A stretch of DNA of 64,000 nt from Pseudobdellovibrionaceae bacterium (GTDB lineage: Bacteria > Bdellovibrionota > Bdellovibrionia > Bdellovibrionales > Bdellovibrionaceae). The translations under genes and the position numbers were made by a program. Positions within the stretch are counted from its first letter, which is position 1. Each line of letters begins with the position of its first letter. The stretch covers positions 92,365 through 156,364 of the forward strand of contig JAEUWH010000123.1 in the NCBI GenBank assembly GCA_016785955.1. The letters run 5' to 3'. The notes under the pieces are model-generated. The model did no database searches and was not told where the DNA came from. It saw only the letters and a list, made by a program, of their open reading frames with translations. This document shows, in pieces, positions 28,915 to 39,300 of the stretch.

Positions 28915-28993
28915 CGTCGGCACGCCTCATATAAATGAAATTCATAGACGGTCCTAGATCAATTCGTTAGGATGAGGCCTAAAGAGGTGCTTT

Positions 28994-29545
28994 ATGAAAA
29001 GTATTAAAATTTTTGCCGTCGTAACACTGATTTCAGCTTATTCTTTGGCAATTGGTTTTGGATTAGAAGGCGGCTTTCGACAACAATCTGGAGATGCTCC
29101 GGCAGGAATGTCAACGTCATCCGAAGTTGGCTTCACACTTGGGGCCACGGGTATTTTTGATCTGACCGAAATGTTGGCGCTGCGTTCAGGGGTTATGTAC
29201 ACGCAAAGGCCTTTGAAGGTTACAAACGACATTACCAAAGATTCAGCGACGGTGACATTGACATATTTTGATATTCCAATTGGATTAATGGTGAAGTTTG
29301 AGGATTGGATGGGCGTTTATGCGGGCATCGCTTTGTCATTAAACTTGGATAAGAATTCTAATAATTCAAATGTTGTTCAATTGCGCGATGTTAAATCCAT
29401 GGTTACCCCGGTGCAATTGGGTGTGACATTCAAATTTTTACCCGAGATGGGTTTGAATTTGTATTTTGAACAATTTGGTGACGTAGCTGATGGCTTGAAA
29501 TCGTATCGCTCGGTCGGTGCCAATTTATTGTTTACAATGGAGTAA
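28994..29545 (+). CDS. Small outer-membrane beta-barrel protein
   Basis: This 183-residue protein has a signal peptide (residues 1-20, ending SLAIGFG) followed by repeated amphipathic strands (VGFTLGATGIFDLTE, LALRSGVMYTQRPLK, GVYAGIALSLNL), as in the eight-stranded OmpX/OmpW/porin-family barrels. The last residues (SVGANLLFTME) approximate a barrel's final strand but do not end in Phe. The leader agaggtgc precedes ATG. The following FAH gene begins 3 bases later, so they may share a transcript. Confidence 0.8.
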   Translation: MKSIKIFAVVTLISAYSLAIGFGLEGGFRQQSGDAPAGMSTSSEVGFTLGATGIFDLTEMLALRSGVMYTQRPLKVTNDITKDSATVTLTYFDIPIGLMVKFEDWMGVYAGIALSLNLDKNSNNSNVVQLRDVKSMVTPVQLGVTFKFLPEMGLNLYFEQFGDVADGLKSYRSVGANLLFTME

Positions 29546-29548
29546 ATT

Positions 29549-30526
29549 TTGAAACTGGGTTCACTGAAAGATAAAAATCGAGACGGACGTTTAGTCGTCG
29601 TTTCACGCGATTTAAAAAAATATGTGGAAGTGTCCGATATAGCGCCTACGCTGATGTACGCAATTGAAAATTGGCATCACGTCGAGACTTCGCTGAGCAC
29701 TCGTTATAACCAGCTTAATAGCGGCACTTTAAAAGATGCTTTGGATTATGATGAGTCCCTAATGTCATCTGCGATGCCTCGGACTTGGCTATTTGCAGAT
29801 GGGTCTTCGTTTATTTATCATGTGAAATTGGTGCGTAAGGCGCGTAAAGCCCCATTGCCAGAGACGTTGCAAACAGTGCCGTTAATGTATCAGGGCGAAA
29901 GCGGTCGGTTCTTGGCGCCTACGGAAGATATTCCTCAGGTTGATTTTTCTCATGGGACCGATTTCGAAGGCGAAGTGGCCGTGATTGTGAATGATGTACC
30001 TATTGGGGTGTCTGCCGAGTCAGCCTTGAAACATATTAAACTAGTTGTATTAATGAACGACGTATCATTGCGTGGGCTCATTCCGGAAGAGCTGGCGTCA
30101 GGGTTTGGATTTTTCCAAAGTAAACCGAATTCGGCATTGTCGCCATTGGCCTTAACGGTCGACGAGTTCGGTGCCGCGTGGAAAGAAGGTCGGCTGCACT
30201 TGCCGTTGACGGTAAATTATAATGATAAGTTTTTTGGAATAGCCAATGCGGGTGAAATGTATTTCCATTTTGGACAATTAATTGCACATGCTGCGAAGAC
30301 TCGGCCATTGGTGGCCGGTACCATCATTGGCAGTGGAACTGTCTCGAATGAAGATCACAGCAAAGGTTCTAGTTGTTTGGTTGAAAAACGAACTATTGAA
30401 GTGATCGAAAAAGGTCAGGCCGAAACACCGTTCATGAAGCCGGGTGATTCTGTAGAAATTTTCATGAAAAATGAAAAAGGTGAGAATTTATTTGGTCGGA
30501 TTTATCAAAAAGTGTACAAAGTTTAA
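29549..30526 (+). CDS. Fumarylacetoacetate hydrolase-family protein
   Basis: This 325-residue protein starts at TTG 29549 (ggag 6 bases before). The FAH-family fold is shown by DFEGEVAVIVND (metal-binding acidic residues), LMNDVSLR, FFQSKPNSALSPLALT, and the C-terminal VAGTIIGSGTVSNED. The N-terminal 95 residues form an extra domain seen in bacterial fumarylpyruvate/fumarylacetoacetate hydrolases. With maiA nearby it probably splits fumarylacetoacetate to fumarate and acetoacetate, the last step of tyrosine breakdown. Other FAH-family reactions remain possible. Confidence 0.85.
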   Translation: MKLGSLKDKNRDGRLVVVSRDLKKYVEVSDIAPTLMYAIENWHHVETSLSTRYNQLNSGTLKDALDYDESLMSSAMPRTWLFADGSSFIYHVKLVRKARKAPLPETLQTVPLMYQGESGRFLAPTEDIPQVDFSHGTDFEGEVAVIVNDVPIGVSAESALKHIKLVVLMNDVSLRGLIPEELASGFGFFQSKPNSALSPLALTVDEFGAAWKEGRLHLPLTVNYNDKFFGIANAGEMYFHFGQLIAHAAKTRPLVAGTIIGSGTVSNEDHSKGSSCLVEKRTIEVIEKGQAETPFMKPGDSVEIFMKNEKGENLFGRIYQKVYKV

Positions 30527-30570
30527 TATGGGGCATTTGCATTTTGAAGCTGAGTCAGGAAGTGGCTTAG

Positions 30571-31359
30571 CTATTTTTGAACGGGCTTAAATTTTTCTAC
30601 GATCATTTGGCGAATTTTGTCAGCGACGTCGGCGCGGTCTTCATCAGGTTTAGGATAATAGGGCTCAAGAAAAATCACTTCGGTTACAACTTCTTTCAAT
30701 CCGCAAGATCTGATGAACGACGCGAAGAACGTCATGTCGCCATACCAGCAAACAGAATCTCGATTCTTCATACTGAATGGTTGACCATTGATAGATTTAA
30801 AATTGAAACAATAAGGAAATATTGGCTTTTGGGCCAAAGTCGCAGCGCTGAGCAGTGTGCGTTTAAAGGGGAGAACTTCCTCGCCATTATGAGATGTGGC
30901 CTCGGGATAAAGTGTGACCCGGAACCCGTCATTGAGTGTGTTTACAATACTGCCCAGTTCGCCTTTAATGTTAGCTCGGTTTTTACGATCGACGTACATG
31001 CAGCCAGCCATTTCGGTGATGATGCCTAACAGTGGTGTCCGCCGCATTTCTTCCGAGGTTATGAATAAGGCTTTTGTTAATGAATGCATAACTAAAATAT
31101 CGATAAACCCCAGGTGATTGCCGACGATCAAGCCGGCTTCGTGACTAATGGGACTGTTGTGGACCTCAATTTTGATGTTGTACAGCTGACAAACAAGTTT
31201 TGTGTATTTGGCGGCATTGTCTGAAAAACGCCGGCGTCTGTTGTTGACGCCTTTAACAGTCAAATGAATCCAAAATGAAGATGTAAAATAGACCGCGGCA
31301 ACAGTTAAGAAAATGACAACTTTGCCGATGATTCGCAAGGGGAGAACGATTTTTTCCAC
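30571..31359 (-). CDS. Lysophospholipid/acyl acyltransferase (PlsC/OlsA family)
   Basis: This 262-residue protein starts at GTG 31359. A membrane segment (about 8-32) precedes the PlsC domain. The HX4D catalytic motif is NHLGFID (H82, D87), and the second motif is YPEAT in place of FPEGT. It transfers an acyl chain to a lyso-lipid at the cytoplasmic face of the inner membrane. Its 55-base overlap with the OlsB-like gene upstream suggests an OlsBA pair that makes an N-acyl amino-acid (ornithine-type) lipid. Phosphatidic acid synthesis is the alternative. Confidence 0.85.
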   Translation of the reverse strand: MEKIVLPLRIIGKVVIFLTVAAVYFTSSFWIHLTVKGVNNRRRRFSDNAAKYTKLVCQLYNIKIEVHNSPISHEAGLIVGNHLGFIDILVMHSLTKALFITSEEMRRTPLLGIITEMAGCMYVDRKNRANIKGELGSIVNTLNDGFRVTLYPEATSHNGEEVLPFKRTLLSAATLAQKPIFPYCFNFKSINGQPFSMKNRDSVCWYGDMTFFASFIRSCGLKEVVTEVIFLEPYYPKPDEDRADVADKIRQMIVEKFKPVQK

Positions 31360-32141
31360 AGTGATTTATTTAAATCGTTTTTATCCAGTATCGTCAAGAA
31401 ATCTATACGGTTAGTCCGTCGATCAAGCGCCGGAATTGCACTTACCGTGGCTCCCATAAGAAGGCTTTCTTGAAACCCTGTGGATAACAGGGTCGAGCAT
31501 TCTTGAATTTCATTCTTTGAAAGTTGTTCATTAAAATGCTTGTACCAATGCTGGAAGTTTGGAACGTGACAAGATTTTGAAACGGGGCAAGTGAATTTGT
31601 TATTTATTAGACCTTGTCGTGCAAAATAGCGTGCGGATAACGCGGCTAATTGACTGGCGCTGGTATTAAGACTTTGGCAGCTGATGATAGTTTTGGATTG
31701 AGTTAAGCCGCAATACTCATGAACAAATGTGGCGACAAATTGAAGTAAACCTTTATGTTTATGCTCGGGCAGCAAAAACATCCGGCTCATTTCTAAAATT
31801 TTTCCAGAATCCTCTTTTAATACACTGATATCGAAAGTGGATTCACTAGAAAACAGGGTTGCGCCGGAGGTTTGAATCAGGCGAAAGCCACCGATAAGCA
31901 TATTATTTTTCTTATTTCGAACCATCACATGCCGAGCCGTTAAATCATATTTATCTGTGGTTGAAAGGGCGTTTAATATATAGCAGGGATTGGTCTTTGA
32001 AGTTTCAATTGCACGGCGGAGTTTGAACAAAAGAAGAAAGTCTTTGGCGGACGATGCTGATTCCAATGCATACTGAGCGTCTTGCAAGGAAAATGAATTC
32101 GTAGAACGTTTTTGGGTATCAAACGAAAGCGCATTCAACAT
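31305..32141 (-). CDS. GNAT-type N-acyltransferase resembling OlsB
   Basis: This 278-residue protein has the hemolysin/OlsB-type N-acyltransferase pattern: YDLTARHVMVRN followed by a strand (GGFRLIQ), then SESTFDISVL, and an EMSRMFLLPEHK segment like the ElxRxcvxpxyR of OlsB. OlsB enzymes attach a 3-hydroxy fatty acid from ACP to the alpha-amine of ornithine. With the overlapping PlsC/OlsA-type gene it probably makes a phosphorus-free amino-acid lipid. The head group is not proven. The C-terminal part after residue 200 is less conserved. Confidence 0.65.
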   Translation of the reverse strand: MLNALSFDTQKRSTNSFSLQDAQYALESASSAKDFLLLFKLRRAIETSKTNPCYILNALSTTDKYDLTARHVMVRNKKNNMLIGGFRLIQTSGATLFSSESTFDISVLKEDSGKILEMSRMFLLPEHKHKGLLQFVATFVHEYCGLTQSKTIISCQSLNTSASQLAALSARYFARQGLINNKFTCPVSKSCHVPNFQHWYKHFNEQLSKNEIQECSTLLSTGFQESLLMGATVSAIPALDRRTNRIDFLTILDKNDLNKSLWKKSFSPCESSAKLSFS

Positions 32142-32329
32142 ATAGAAAAATCGTAGCGTATTTTATGTCAACACAGTGTTAAGAGTTGATCTTATTTTTA
32201 TCAAGAAATGATAACTATGGTAGTTGGTGACATCCTTTGTCCTTACCAACCTATCTAGGTCGATTTAATCGAGGACAGGCCTACTATGGTTATTAAAATA
32301 AAAATCAGAGTTGTTCGAAACGTCGGACG

Positions 32330-33358
32330 CTAAAGACCAGCAGAATAATGTAAACTAGACGCCTTGGTAAGGCGTTCTAGAAAGGCTTCCCAAAGTTCGC
32401 CCTGCATATAATTCTGTTTTTCAAATACTAATAATTGAGCCGATGTTGTGGCCGATTGTTTCAATTTGCCATAGAGTTCGCGACAGGCAATAACGGGGTC
32501 GCTATTGAACTGAAGCTTTTCGATGCGTTCGAGTGGGGCGATTGGTTTGATGATTGTCACATCTTCGACCTTGTCAGGAATTTTTTTAAAATCAGCTAAT
32601 ATGGTGGGAATATACTTTTCGATGGGGGCGGGCTGTTCAAAAAATACGATCGGGATGTTCGGCATATAGTGATGCTTCATATGACCCGGAGAATGTTTTT
32701 TGTCCAGGTGGGTGTTCCAAATAAATGCGCCTGTGTAATTTGATAGCGCGGATTGAATTGCGGATTGGGTAATGACGCCTTTTCTTAAAATCGAGAGTGA
32801 GATTATATGATCGCTTGTGGGCTGCACTTTTAAAACGGTGGATTCAATTCCAATATCACAAGGGCCGCCATCCAGAATTTTAAGTTGAGGAAAATCCCTT
32901 TCCACGTGAGCAGCGGTGGTGGGGCTGGTTTGTCCAAAAAAATTAGCGCTGGGCGCGGCCAGTGGTACGTCGATTTGTTTAAGCAATTCTTGCGCAAGTG
33001 GGTGCAGGGGAAGACGAATCCCCACAGAGTCTAATCCCGATGTGACCAAATCATTAACCTGGCTGCGCTTGGGTAAAACAAGTGTCAGTGGGCCTGGCCA
33101 AAAGGTGTCAATGAGTTGATCTAAAAGTGGTGACTTGAATGGAGACAAAAACGAGATTTGTTTGCGATCGTAAATGTGTACAATTAAGGGATCAAAAAAT
33201 GGACGTCGCTTGTAAAGAAAAATTTTTTCCAGGGCTTTCAAATCATCTATTTTTGCAGCTAAACCATAGACCGTTTCGGTCGGCATCACGACGGGTTCAG
33301 ATTCATTTAAAGAACGAATCAGCTGGGGAATGCCTAGATTTGAGTCACTGAAAATCAT
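32330..33358 (-). CDS. L-threonylcarbamoyladenylate synthase (Sua5 type)
   Basis: This 342-residue protein is longer than YrdC/TsaC (about 190) and has the two-domain Sua5 form. The YrdC domain (about 5-205) carries PTETVYGLAAK, YKRRPFFDPLIVH, RLPLHPLAQELL and PSANFFGQTSPT. A Sua5 C-terminal domain (about 235-335) follows, joined by a linker with SPGHMKHHYMP. It makes threonylcarbamoyl-AMP for the t6A37 modification of ANN-decoding tRNAs. It appears as a single-gene unit. Confidence 0.93.
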   Translation of the reverse strand: MIFSDSNLGIPQLIRSLNESEPVVMPTETVYGLAAKIDDLKALEKIFLYKRRPFFDPLIVHIYDRKQISFLSPFKSPLLDQLIDTFWPGPLTLVLPKRSQVNDLVTSGLDSVGIRLPLHPLAQELLKQIDVPLAAPSANFFGQTSPTTAAHVERDFPQLKILDGGPCDIGIESTVLKVQPTSDHIISLSILRKGVITQSAIQSALSNYTGAFIWNTHLDKKHSPGHMKHHYMPNIPIVFFEQPAPIEKYIPTILADFKKIPDKVEDVTIIKPIAPLERIEKLQFNSDPVIACRELYGKLKQSATTSAQLLVFEKQNYMQGELWEAFLERLTKASSLHYSAGL

Positions 33359-33452
33359 TCAGTTCGTTTACTTGAGAGTCTCATTCAAGGTCAACAAGAA
33401 TAGATAATTTGTAAACGTAGGAGGGATCTTTTAAGATTATCTAAAGGTGAAA

Positions 33453-34004
33453 ATGAAATTATTGTACGTATTTTTTACTCTTTTATTTTCCGATCTAGCG
33501 CAGGCAAACGAGTTCAGATTTATTAAGAAATTCCACTTCACGCAAGGCCGTTTTAAGGTTGATTCTGGAAAATACAAATACATTGATTCAAATATTGTGA
33601 CTGTTTTCAAAGGTCCTAAAGATCAGACGTTTGAGCTTGAAGCCATTAAATCCAAGGAACTTACTTTTTATACATTAACGGTGAAACGAGGCGAATCGTT
33701 AGCATTGATCATCAACGATTTTGCAGTCATGTCTAAAACCTCCAAAGTTCGTATTCTTAAGGAGGGCTGGGTGGAAGATATCGACGGCGATGGTTACCTA
33801 GATATCATTCAAAGAGAAAAAACGTTTATTATGGGAAAACGTAAACCATCCGCCCATTATTCCAATGACAAGTTAAAGATTAAACTTTGGAACTCGCAAA
33901 CTGGCTCTTACGTAGAGAAAGAAAAAACGGATCCAATTTATATAAAAGCGCTGAAGTTGTTCAACTTTAAACTTTATACCCTTTACGAGAACAAAGTCCT
34001 TTAG
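33453..34004 (+). CDS. Secreted protein of unknown function with a DxDGDG motif
   Basis: The start is ATG 33453, preceded by aaagg at 5 bases, giving 183 residues; a GTG two codons earlier lacks spacing. A signal peptide covers about residues 1-17 (ending LAQANEF). The mature protein contains EDIDGDGYLDIIQ, a calcium-binding loop of the FG-GAP/EF-hand type, near residue 110. The rest is lysine-rich and beta-predicted. No family is recognised. It is monocistronic, followed by about 290 non-coding bases. Confidence 0.7.
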   Translation: MKLLYVFFTLLFSDLAQANEFRFIKKFHFTQGRFKVDSGKYKYIDSNIVTVFKGPKDQTFELEAIKSKELTFYTLTVKRGESLALIINDFAVMSKTSKVRILKEGWVEDIDGDGYLDIIQREKTFIMGKRKPSAHYSNDKLKIKLWNSQTGSYVEKEKTDPIYIKALKLFNFKLYTLYENKVL

Positions 34005-34234
34005 ACTCATTACCCAAGTCTAGTATAAAGGATACGATGGTAAGGCCTAAGGCTGGTAAGGACAGTTTGTAATGACAATAGTTGGTAAGGACACAAGCCC
34101 AATAGTAAACCAACAATAAAGACAAATAGACAATCCCCAAACTCGTATAAAATTATTTTCTGGCGTGTTGTTTCGAGCAAAAACTTTCATCAAAATGAAA
34201 CGCCGGACGAAAGTCAAATCAACTAGGCTTTAGT

Positions 34235-34250
34235 TTAAACGATCGTTTAA
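34235..34250. promoter_or_regulatory. Likely TetR operator 1 (perfect palindrome)
   Basis: ttaaacgatcgtttaa is a perfect 16-bp palindrome, 44 bases before the regulator's ATG. It is the consensus shape of TetR-family sites. Confidence 0.75.
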
Positions 34251-34263
34251 CTTTTAAATTGAA

Positions 34264-34279
34264 TTAAACGAACGTTTGA
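34264..34279. promoter_or_regulatory. Likely TetR operator 2
   Basis: ttaaacgaacgtttga repeats operator 1 with few changes; the centres are 29 bp apart. Autorepression of the whole operon is the simplest reading. The site covers the TTG at 34276, which argues for the downstream ATG (34294) as the start. Confidence 0.7.
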
Positions 34280-34293
34280 ACTATTCTGGGCCC

Positions 34294-34932
34294 ATGACAG
34301 AAGATCAAAAAAATGAACAGACGGCCAAAAGGGATATTTTAAAGTGCGCCCGCACGCTTTTCGCAAAGAAAGGGTTTGAAGGCGTCTCGGTCCGAGAGAT
34401 TGCCAAAGAGTCAGGGCAAAACATTTCTATGATCAGTTACTATTTTGGCGGCAAAGAAGGTCTTTATAAAGAGATCTTGAGCGATCACATGAAGCTGGTG
34501 AGCGGGGCGGTCAATAAACTTTTTAAGGGACATGCCAACAAAGAAATGACGGCGAAGACCTTTCGTGCAGAACTTAAATCTCTGGTGAGTATCTTCGTAA
34601 ACATGAAATTCAATAATCCCGAAATGATGAGCTTAATGCAGCGAGAGCGGGTGAACGGACTTCCCTTCGCGCGTGATCTGCATGAACAAATTATTGGTCC
34701 ACTGGCACTTCAAGTGGTCGATGTTTTCAAAGAAGCGCAGAAAAAGAAAATTATCCGTAGTGGTTTTGAACCCGGGGTTTTCCTGGGCGTGTTGTTCGAA
34801 TCAATCGTGGGTTACGTGACGATTTACGATTGCGGTATGCGCGCATTGAAGGGGTCTCTGGATCTTCCTAAAGACAAAGAAAAATTTATAGATTTTTTAA
34901 CAGATCTTTTTTTAGAAGGAATAAAAAAATGA
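34294..34932 (+). CDS. TetR-family transcriptional repressor of an efflux operon
   Basis: The 212-residue form starts at ATG 34294. The N-terminal HTH is typical (FEGVSVREIAKESGQNISMI, then YYFGGKEGLYKE). The C-terminal ligand domain resembles the CecR/YbiH type (VNMKFNNPEMMSLMQRER). It overlaps the TolC gene by 4 bases and is followed by an RND pump, so it should repress this operon until an efflux substrate binds. Its two tandem operators lie just upstream. Confidence 0.92.
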   Translation: MTEDQKNEQTAKRDILKCARTLFAKKGFEGVSVREIAKESGQNISMISYYFGGKEGLYKEILSDHMKLVSGAVNKLFKGHANKEMTAKTFRAELKSLVSIFVNMKFNNPEMMSLMQRERVNGLPFARDLHEQIIGPLALQVVDVFKEAQKKKIIRSGFEPGVFLGVLFESIVGYVTIYDCGMRALKGSLDLPKDKEKFIDFLTDLFLEGIKK

Positions 34933-36338
34933 AATTGGCATTGCACTTAAAGCTCATTTTATTCTTGGGCTTTTTTCAACAGAGTATGGCGGCGGATCAG
35001 GTTGTCAGTCTAAAACAATATATTGAAATGGCTCAGTCCAAGGATCCATCGGTACAAGCCGCAAAGATGGCCACGGAAGGTGCGCGGTTGATTGAAAACA
35101 ATGCTAAATTGATGACGGGTTTGAACTTGTTTGCCAACGGGTCGTATCTTAATGACGGGCGGCCTACATCGAATGTGGCATTTATGGGTGATAAGACAAC
35201 CAATAATAATTATGCGATTGGCATTCAACAGCAGACTTCATTTGGTCTTAGCTGGTCATTGTCTCACAATTATTCATATACAAAAATTAATAATGCCTCA
35301 CTTTTGCCTATGCCGGAATTCTATGATGCCTATCCAAAGCTCGAGCTGTCATTGCCTTTGTGGCGCAATTGGCTGGGATCAGAAACGCAATCTGTACAAG
35401 GTCAAATCGAAAACCAGCTTAAAGTTCAAAAAATAAATTCAGAATTAGCCCGTCTGCAAAAAGAAATGGAAATCAAAGACGCTTTTTACAACCTGGCGAC
35501 CCAACAGAAGTCTTTTGAAATTCAAAAAGATTCACTGCAAAGAGCCGAGCGATTATTGGGATGGTCTGAAGCTCGAGCATCACGTAATTTGTCAGATAAA
35601 AGTGATGTGTACCAAACGCAAGCCTTAGTTTCCTCTCGAAAATTGGAATTGATGTCCGCCGAGGTGAAGTTGAAAGAAGCCGCCCGAGCATTTAATTCTT
35701 TTCTTGAAATAGACTCGGATGTGGTGAGTACGCGTTTGGTCACTGATGAAATTGATGTCAAAGAGTTAGAGCTTAATAAAAAGCAAGCCAAGGCGCGATT
35801 AGATCTGTTGTTGCAGAAAGAGAATCTTAAAGCCGCTGAAGCAAGTTACTTGGCGCAAAAAGAAAAAAACAAACCCAGTTTAAACCTGAGCCTATCCATG
35901 TTAAGGCAAGGTCGTGATGCAACGGCTTCCGGAGCGCAGACAAGGATTACGTCGGAAAACAAAGATTATCAAGCCGTACAATTGACCTTCAATATGCCTC
36001 TGGATTTAGGTAATTTGTCAGACTCGAAAGAAGGCTACGCTCTTTTAGCCAACAGCCAAGTGCTGGCGGAAAAGGCGCGAACCAAGATGGAATCGCTTCA
36101 GTGGAAAAATACGGTGGATCAGGCAGAAACGCTGTCGCAGCAACTAAGGATAGTTCGTGATTTAGAGACCGTTCAAAAAAACAAAGCCGATTTAGAGCGG
36201 ACAAAATATAATAATGGTCGTTCTACGACGTACCAGGTTCTGATGTTCGAGCAAGACTACGTTAATTCTAGAAATCAAAAATTAAATTTAGAGTTTCAAG
36301 TTCGAAAATTTTTAACTTCACTTGAGTTGTACAAATAA
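34929..36338 (+). CDS. TolC-family outer-membrane efflux protein
   Basis: This 469-residue protein has a signal peptide (residues 1-22, SMAADQ). Two repeats of the TolC alpha-hairpin/barrel pattern follow: long heptad helices (LARLQKEMEIKDAFYNLA, KAEASY-type segments), and barrel strands such as YAIGIQQQTSFGLSWSLSH and LELSLPLWRN. It forms the outer-membrane channel of a tripartite pump. Its start overlaps the TetR stop, and its stop is 9 bases before the RND start. Confidence 0.9.
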   Translation: MKLALHLKLILFLGFFQQSMAADQVVSLKQYIEMAQSKDPSVQAAKMATEGARLIENNAKLMTGLNLFANGSYLNDGRPTSNVAFMGDKTTNNNYAIGIQQQTSFGLSWSLSHNYSYTKINNASLLPMPEFYDAYPKLELSLPLWRNWLGSETQSVQGQIENQLKVQKINSELARLQKEMEIKDAFYNLATQQKSFEIQKDSLQRAERLLGWSEARASRNLSDKSDVYQTQALVSSRKLELMSAEVKLKEAARAFNSFLEIDSDVVSTRLVTDEIDVKELELNKKQAKARLDLLLQKENLKAAEASYLAQKEKNKPSLNLSLSMLRQGRDATASGAQTRITSENKDYQAVQLTFNMPLDLGNLSDSKEGYALLANSQVLAEKARTKMESLQWKNTVDQAETLSQQLRIVRDLETVQKNKADLERTKYNNGRSTTYQVLMFEQDYVNSRNQKLNLEFQVRKFLTSLELYK

Positions 36339-36347
36339 GGATTGGTT

Positions 36348-39300
36348 ATGAAAATTTGGGAATTGTCAGTAAAACGGCCTGTGTTCATGTCCTCGATTTT
36401 AGCTGCGTTGATGGCGGTAGGATATTTTGGATTCACCAAAATTCCCGTAGAGTTATTTCCCGATATCACGTTTCCGATTGTAACCGTACAGACGATTTAT
36501 CCTGGAGCGGGGCCGACCGAGATTGAAACTTTGGTTTCAAAGCCGATCGAAGAAGAAATGTCGACCATTTCAGGAATCAAGAATATCCGCTCGGTCAATC
36601 GTGAATCCGTCAGCATTGTTATTGTCGAATTCAACTTGGATGTAGATATTAAATATGCGGAGCAGCAGGTGCGGGACAAAACATCCAGTGCGCGAAAAAA
36701 ATTACCGGACTCGATCGAAGAGCCTGTGATTCGTCGGGTTGATCCCTCGGCACAGCCTATCATGGTCATGGCGATTAACTCGAAATTAAAAGGGGCAAAG
36801 CTGTTCGATGTGGCTAATGAGCAAGTTCGACCACGCTTTGAGCAAGTGAATCAAGTTGGCTTGGTCGAAGTTGTCGGTGGTCGTAAGCGTGAAATCCAGG
36901 TTCAAATTGATCGAGATAAAGCAGCCAACCGTGAGTTGTCCTTAACTCAAGTCGTTGGCGCGTTGAAGAATACGGGCCAGAACGTTCCCGCGGGCAAAGT
37001 CGATCAATCTAATTCCGAACTTGTGTTTCGAACTTTGGGGGAATTTAACTCTATTGATCAGATTAAAAATTCGATCGTCAGTTTTTACGGTAACGATGTT
37101 ATCACCAAACTTTCCGATGTGGCAAATGTCGTGGACACCGTCGAAGACGAGAAACTTCGTGTCTATATTAACGGTGAGGATTCCATATTTCTGAATATCT
37201 ATAAACAGTCGGGTGCAAATACGATTGCCGTAGCGAAAGGAATTCATACTCGTCTTGAGAAAATGAATGCTGAGTTAAAAAAGATTCATGGTGATGATTT
37301 CGAAATTAAAATTGTTCGTGATACCACTAAGTATGTTTGGGCCAATGTATTTGATGTCGGCGAATCCATTTTATTTGGGATCATATTAACTATTTTGGTG
37401 GTGTTTTTGTTCTTGGGATCAATCCGTTCAACATTGATTACGGGATTTGCGATTCCAGTCGCGTTAATCGGTTCGTTTGCGTTGTTTCATGCAGCTGGTA
37501 TGACGATTAACATTATGTCGCTTCTGGCTTTTTCGTTAGCCGTCGGTTTGTTAATTGATGATGCGATCGTGGTACGGGAAAATATTTTTCGACATTTAGA
37601 AATGGGAAAATCACCTGTGCAAGCGGCTCTTGACGGGACTTCCGAAGTGGGAGTCGCGGTAATTGCGGTTACTTTGGCGGTGCTGGCCGTGTTTGCGCCT
37701 ATTGCCTTTTTGGCGGGTGTGGTTGGGCAATTTTTCAAATCGTTCGGTTTAGCCGTTTGTTTCGTGATGATTATCAGTTTATTTGATGCGCTGTCGAATG
37801 CACCTATGTTGTCCGCGTATTTTGGGGGACGTCATGAGCCTTTAACGGGGCGTAAATTAAGTGCCAATCCAATTACCTCGCTGCTGATTTTATTTGATCG
37901 TTTGCAAACCAAGTTAGAAGCGGCTTACGAAAAATTTGTAACGGGTGTGTTGAAACGTCCTTTGATCACATTGTTTGCGATGTTGTTGATTGTTTTTGGC
38001 TTGGCCTCAACGGTGGCTTTTATTCCGAAAACATTTATTCCTGCAAATGACTCGGGCGAGTTTGTGGTTGCTCTTGAGCTTGAACCCGGGGCAACACTGG
38101 ATAAAATGGCGGCTTTGGTTAAAGAAGTTGAAACAGAAATCAGAAAAAATCCTGTTGTTGAACTTACATTGACGACGGCAGGGGATGTGAACGGAAGATC
38201 ATATGTTGGCGATGTGTATGTCAAGCTGACCCCGTTCGGTTCTCGATCGCAAACGACGACGACCATCAAAGAACAAATGCGTGAATTGGCAAAAAAATGG
38301 GCGTTTGCAAAACCTAAAGTTAAAGATGTCGACTTTGTCGGCGCCGGTCAGCGACCGTTCGTCGTGAATATTGTGGGTCAAGATTTGGAACAAGTGAGAC
38401 AAGTTTCTAAGCAGTTATTTGAAAAACTTAAAACTCATCCGGCCCTCATCGATCCAGAAATTACGGACAAGCCAGGGCTTCCCGAGTTTCAAGTGAAAGT
38501 CGACAAACAGAAAGCGCAGGTGTATGGCGTGACTCCGACCCAGGTTGGGACAGAACTGCGCGCGCAGATTGAAGGCTTGATTGCATCGAAGTATCGTGAA
38601 AATGGCTTAGAGTATGATGTTCGCGTTCGATTGCAAGATGATCAGCGAGATCTAGAAAAATACTTTGCTAAAACCACGGTGCCGAATTTGAATTTCCGAC
38701 CCGTTTACGTGAAAGACTTTGCATCCCACGTAAAAGAGGTTGGTTTTGCGACGATCAATCGCGAGAACCGTGCTCGATACGTCAGTATCGAAGCCGACGT
38801 GGCTCCCAAGGGACCGGGAATGGGCGGTGCGATTCAAGATATTAATCGCATGCTCACTTCCGGGGAAATCAAATTACCTGAAGGTGTGACATATCGTTTC
38901 GTAGGTCAGGCAGAAAATTTTCAAGAGTTGGGAAAAAGTATCGTACAGGCCGGCATATTTGCGATTATTTTTATTTTCTTGGTTTTGGCGTCCCTGTACG
39001 AATCTATTGTGACCCCTTTTGTAATCATGCTGGTAATTCCATTTGCGATCTTTGGAGGATTTTTTGGGTTGTTCGTGATGCAATCGACGCTGGATTTATT
39101 TTCGATGATCGGGTGTATTATGCTGATGGGTCTAGCCACCAAAAATTCGATTATCTTGGTCGATTATATAAATCAAAAATTGCAAGAGGGCCATGCCCTG
39201 AACGATGCCATCATCCAGGGGTGTAAAACCCGTCTACGCCCCATTTTGATGACTAGTTTGGCTTTAGTCGCGGGTATGTTACCGGTCGCGATTGGTCTAA

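Larger units (their letters stand above)
34005..34293 (+). promoter_or_regulatory. Intergenic region before the TetR/efflux operon
   Basis: The left part holds two TGGTAAGGACA repeats (34054-34064 and 34082-34093), similar to copies elsewhere in the window. The right part holds the tandem operators described separately. No other gene is seen here. Confidence 0.5.
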
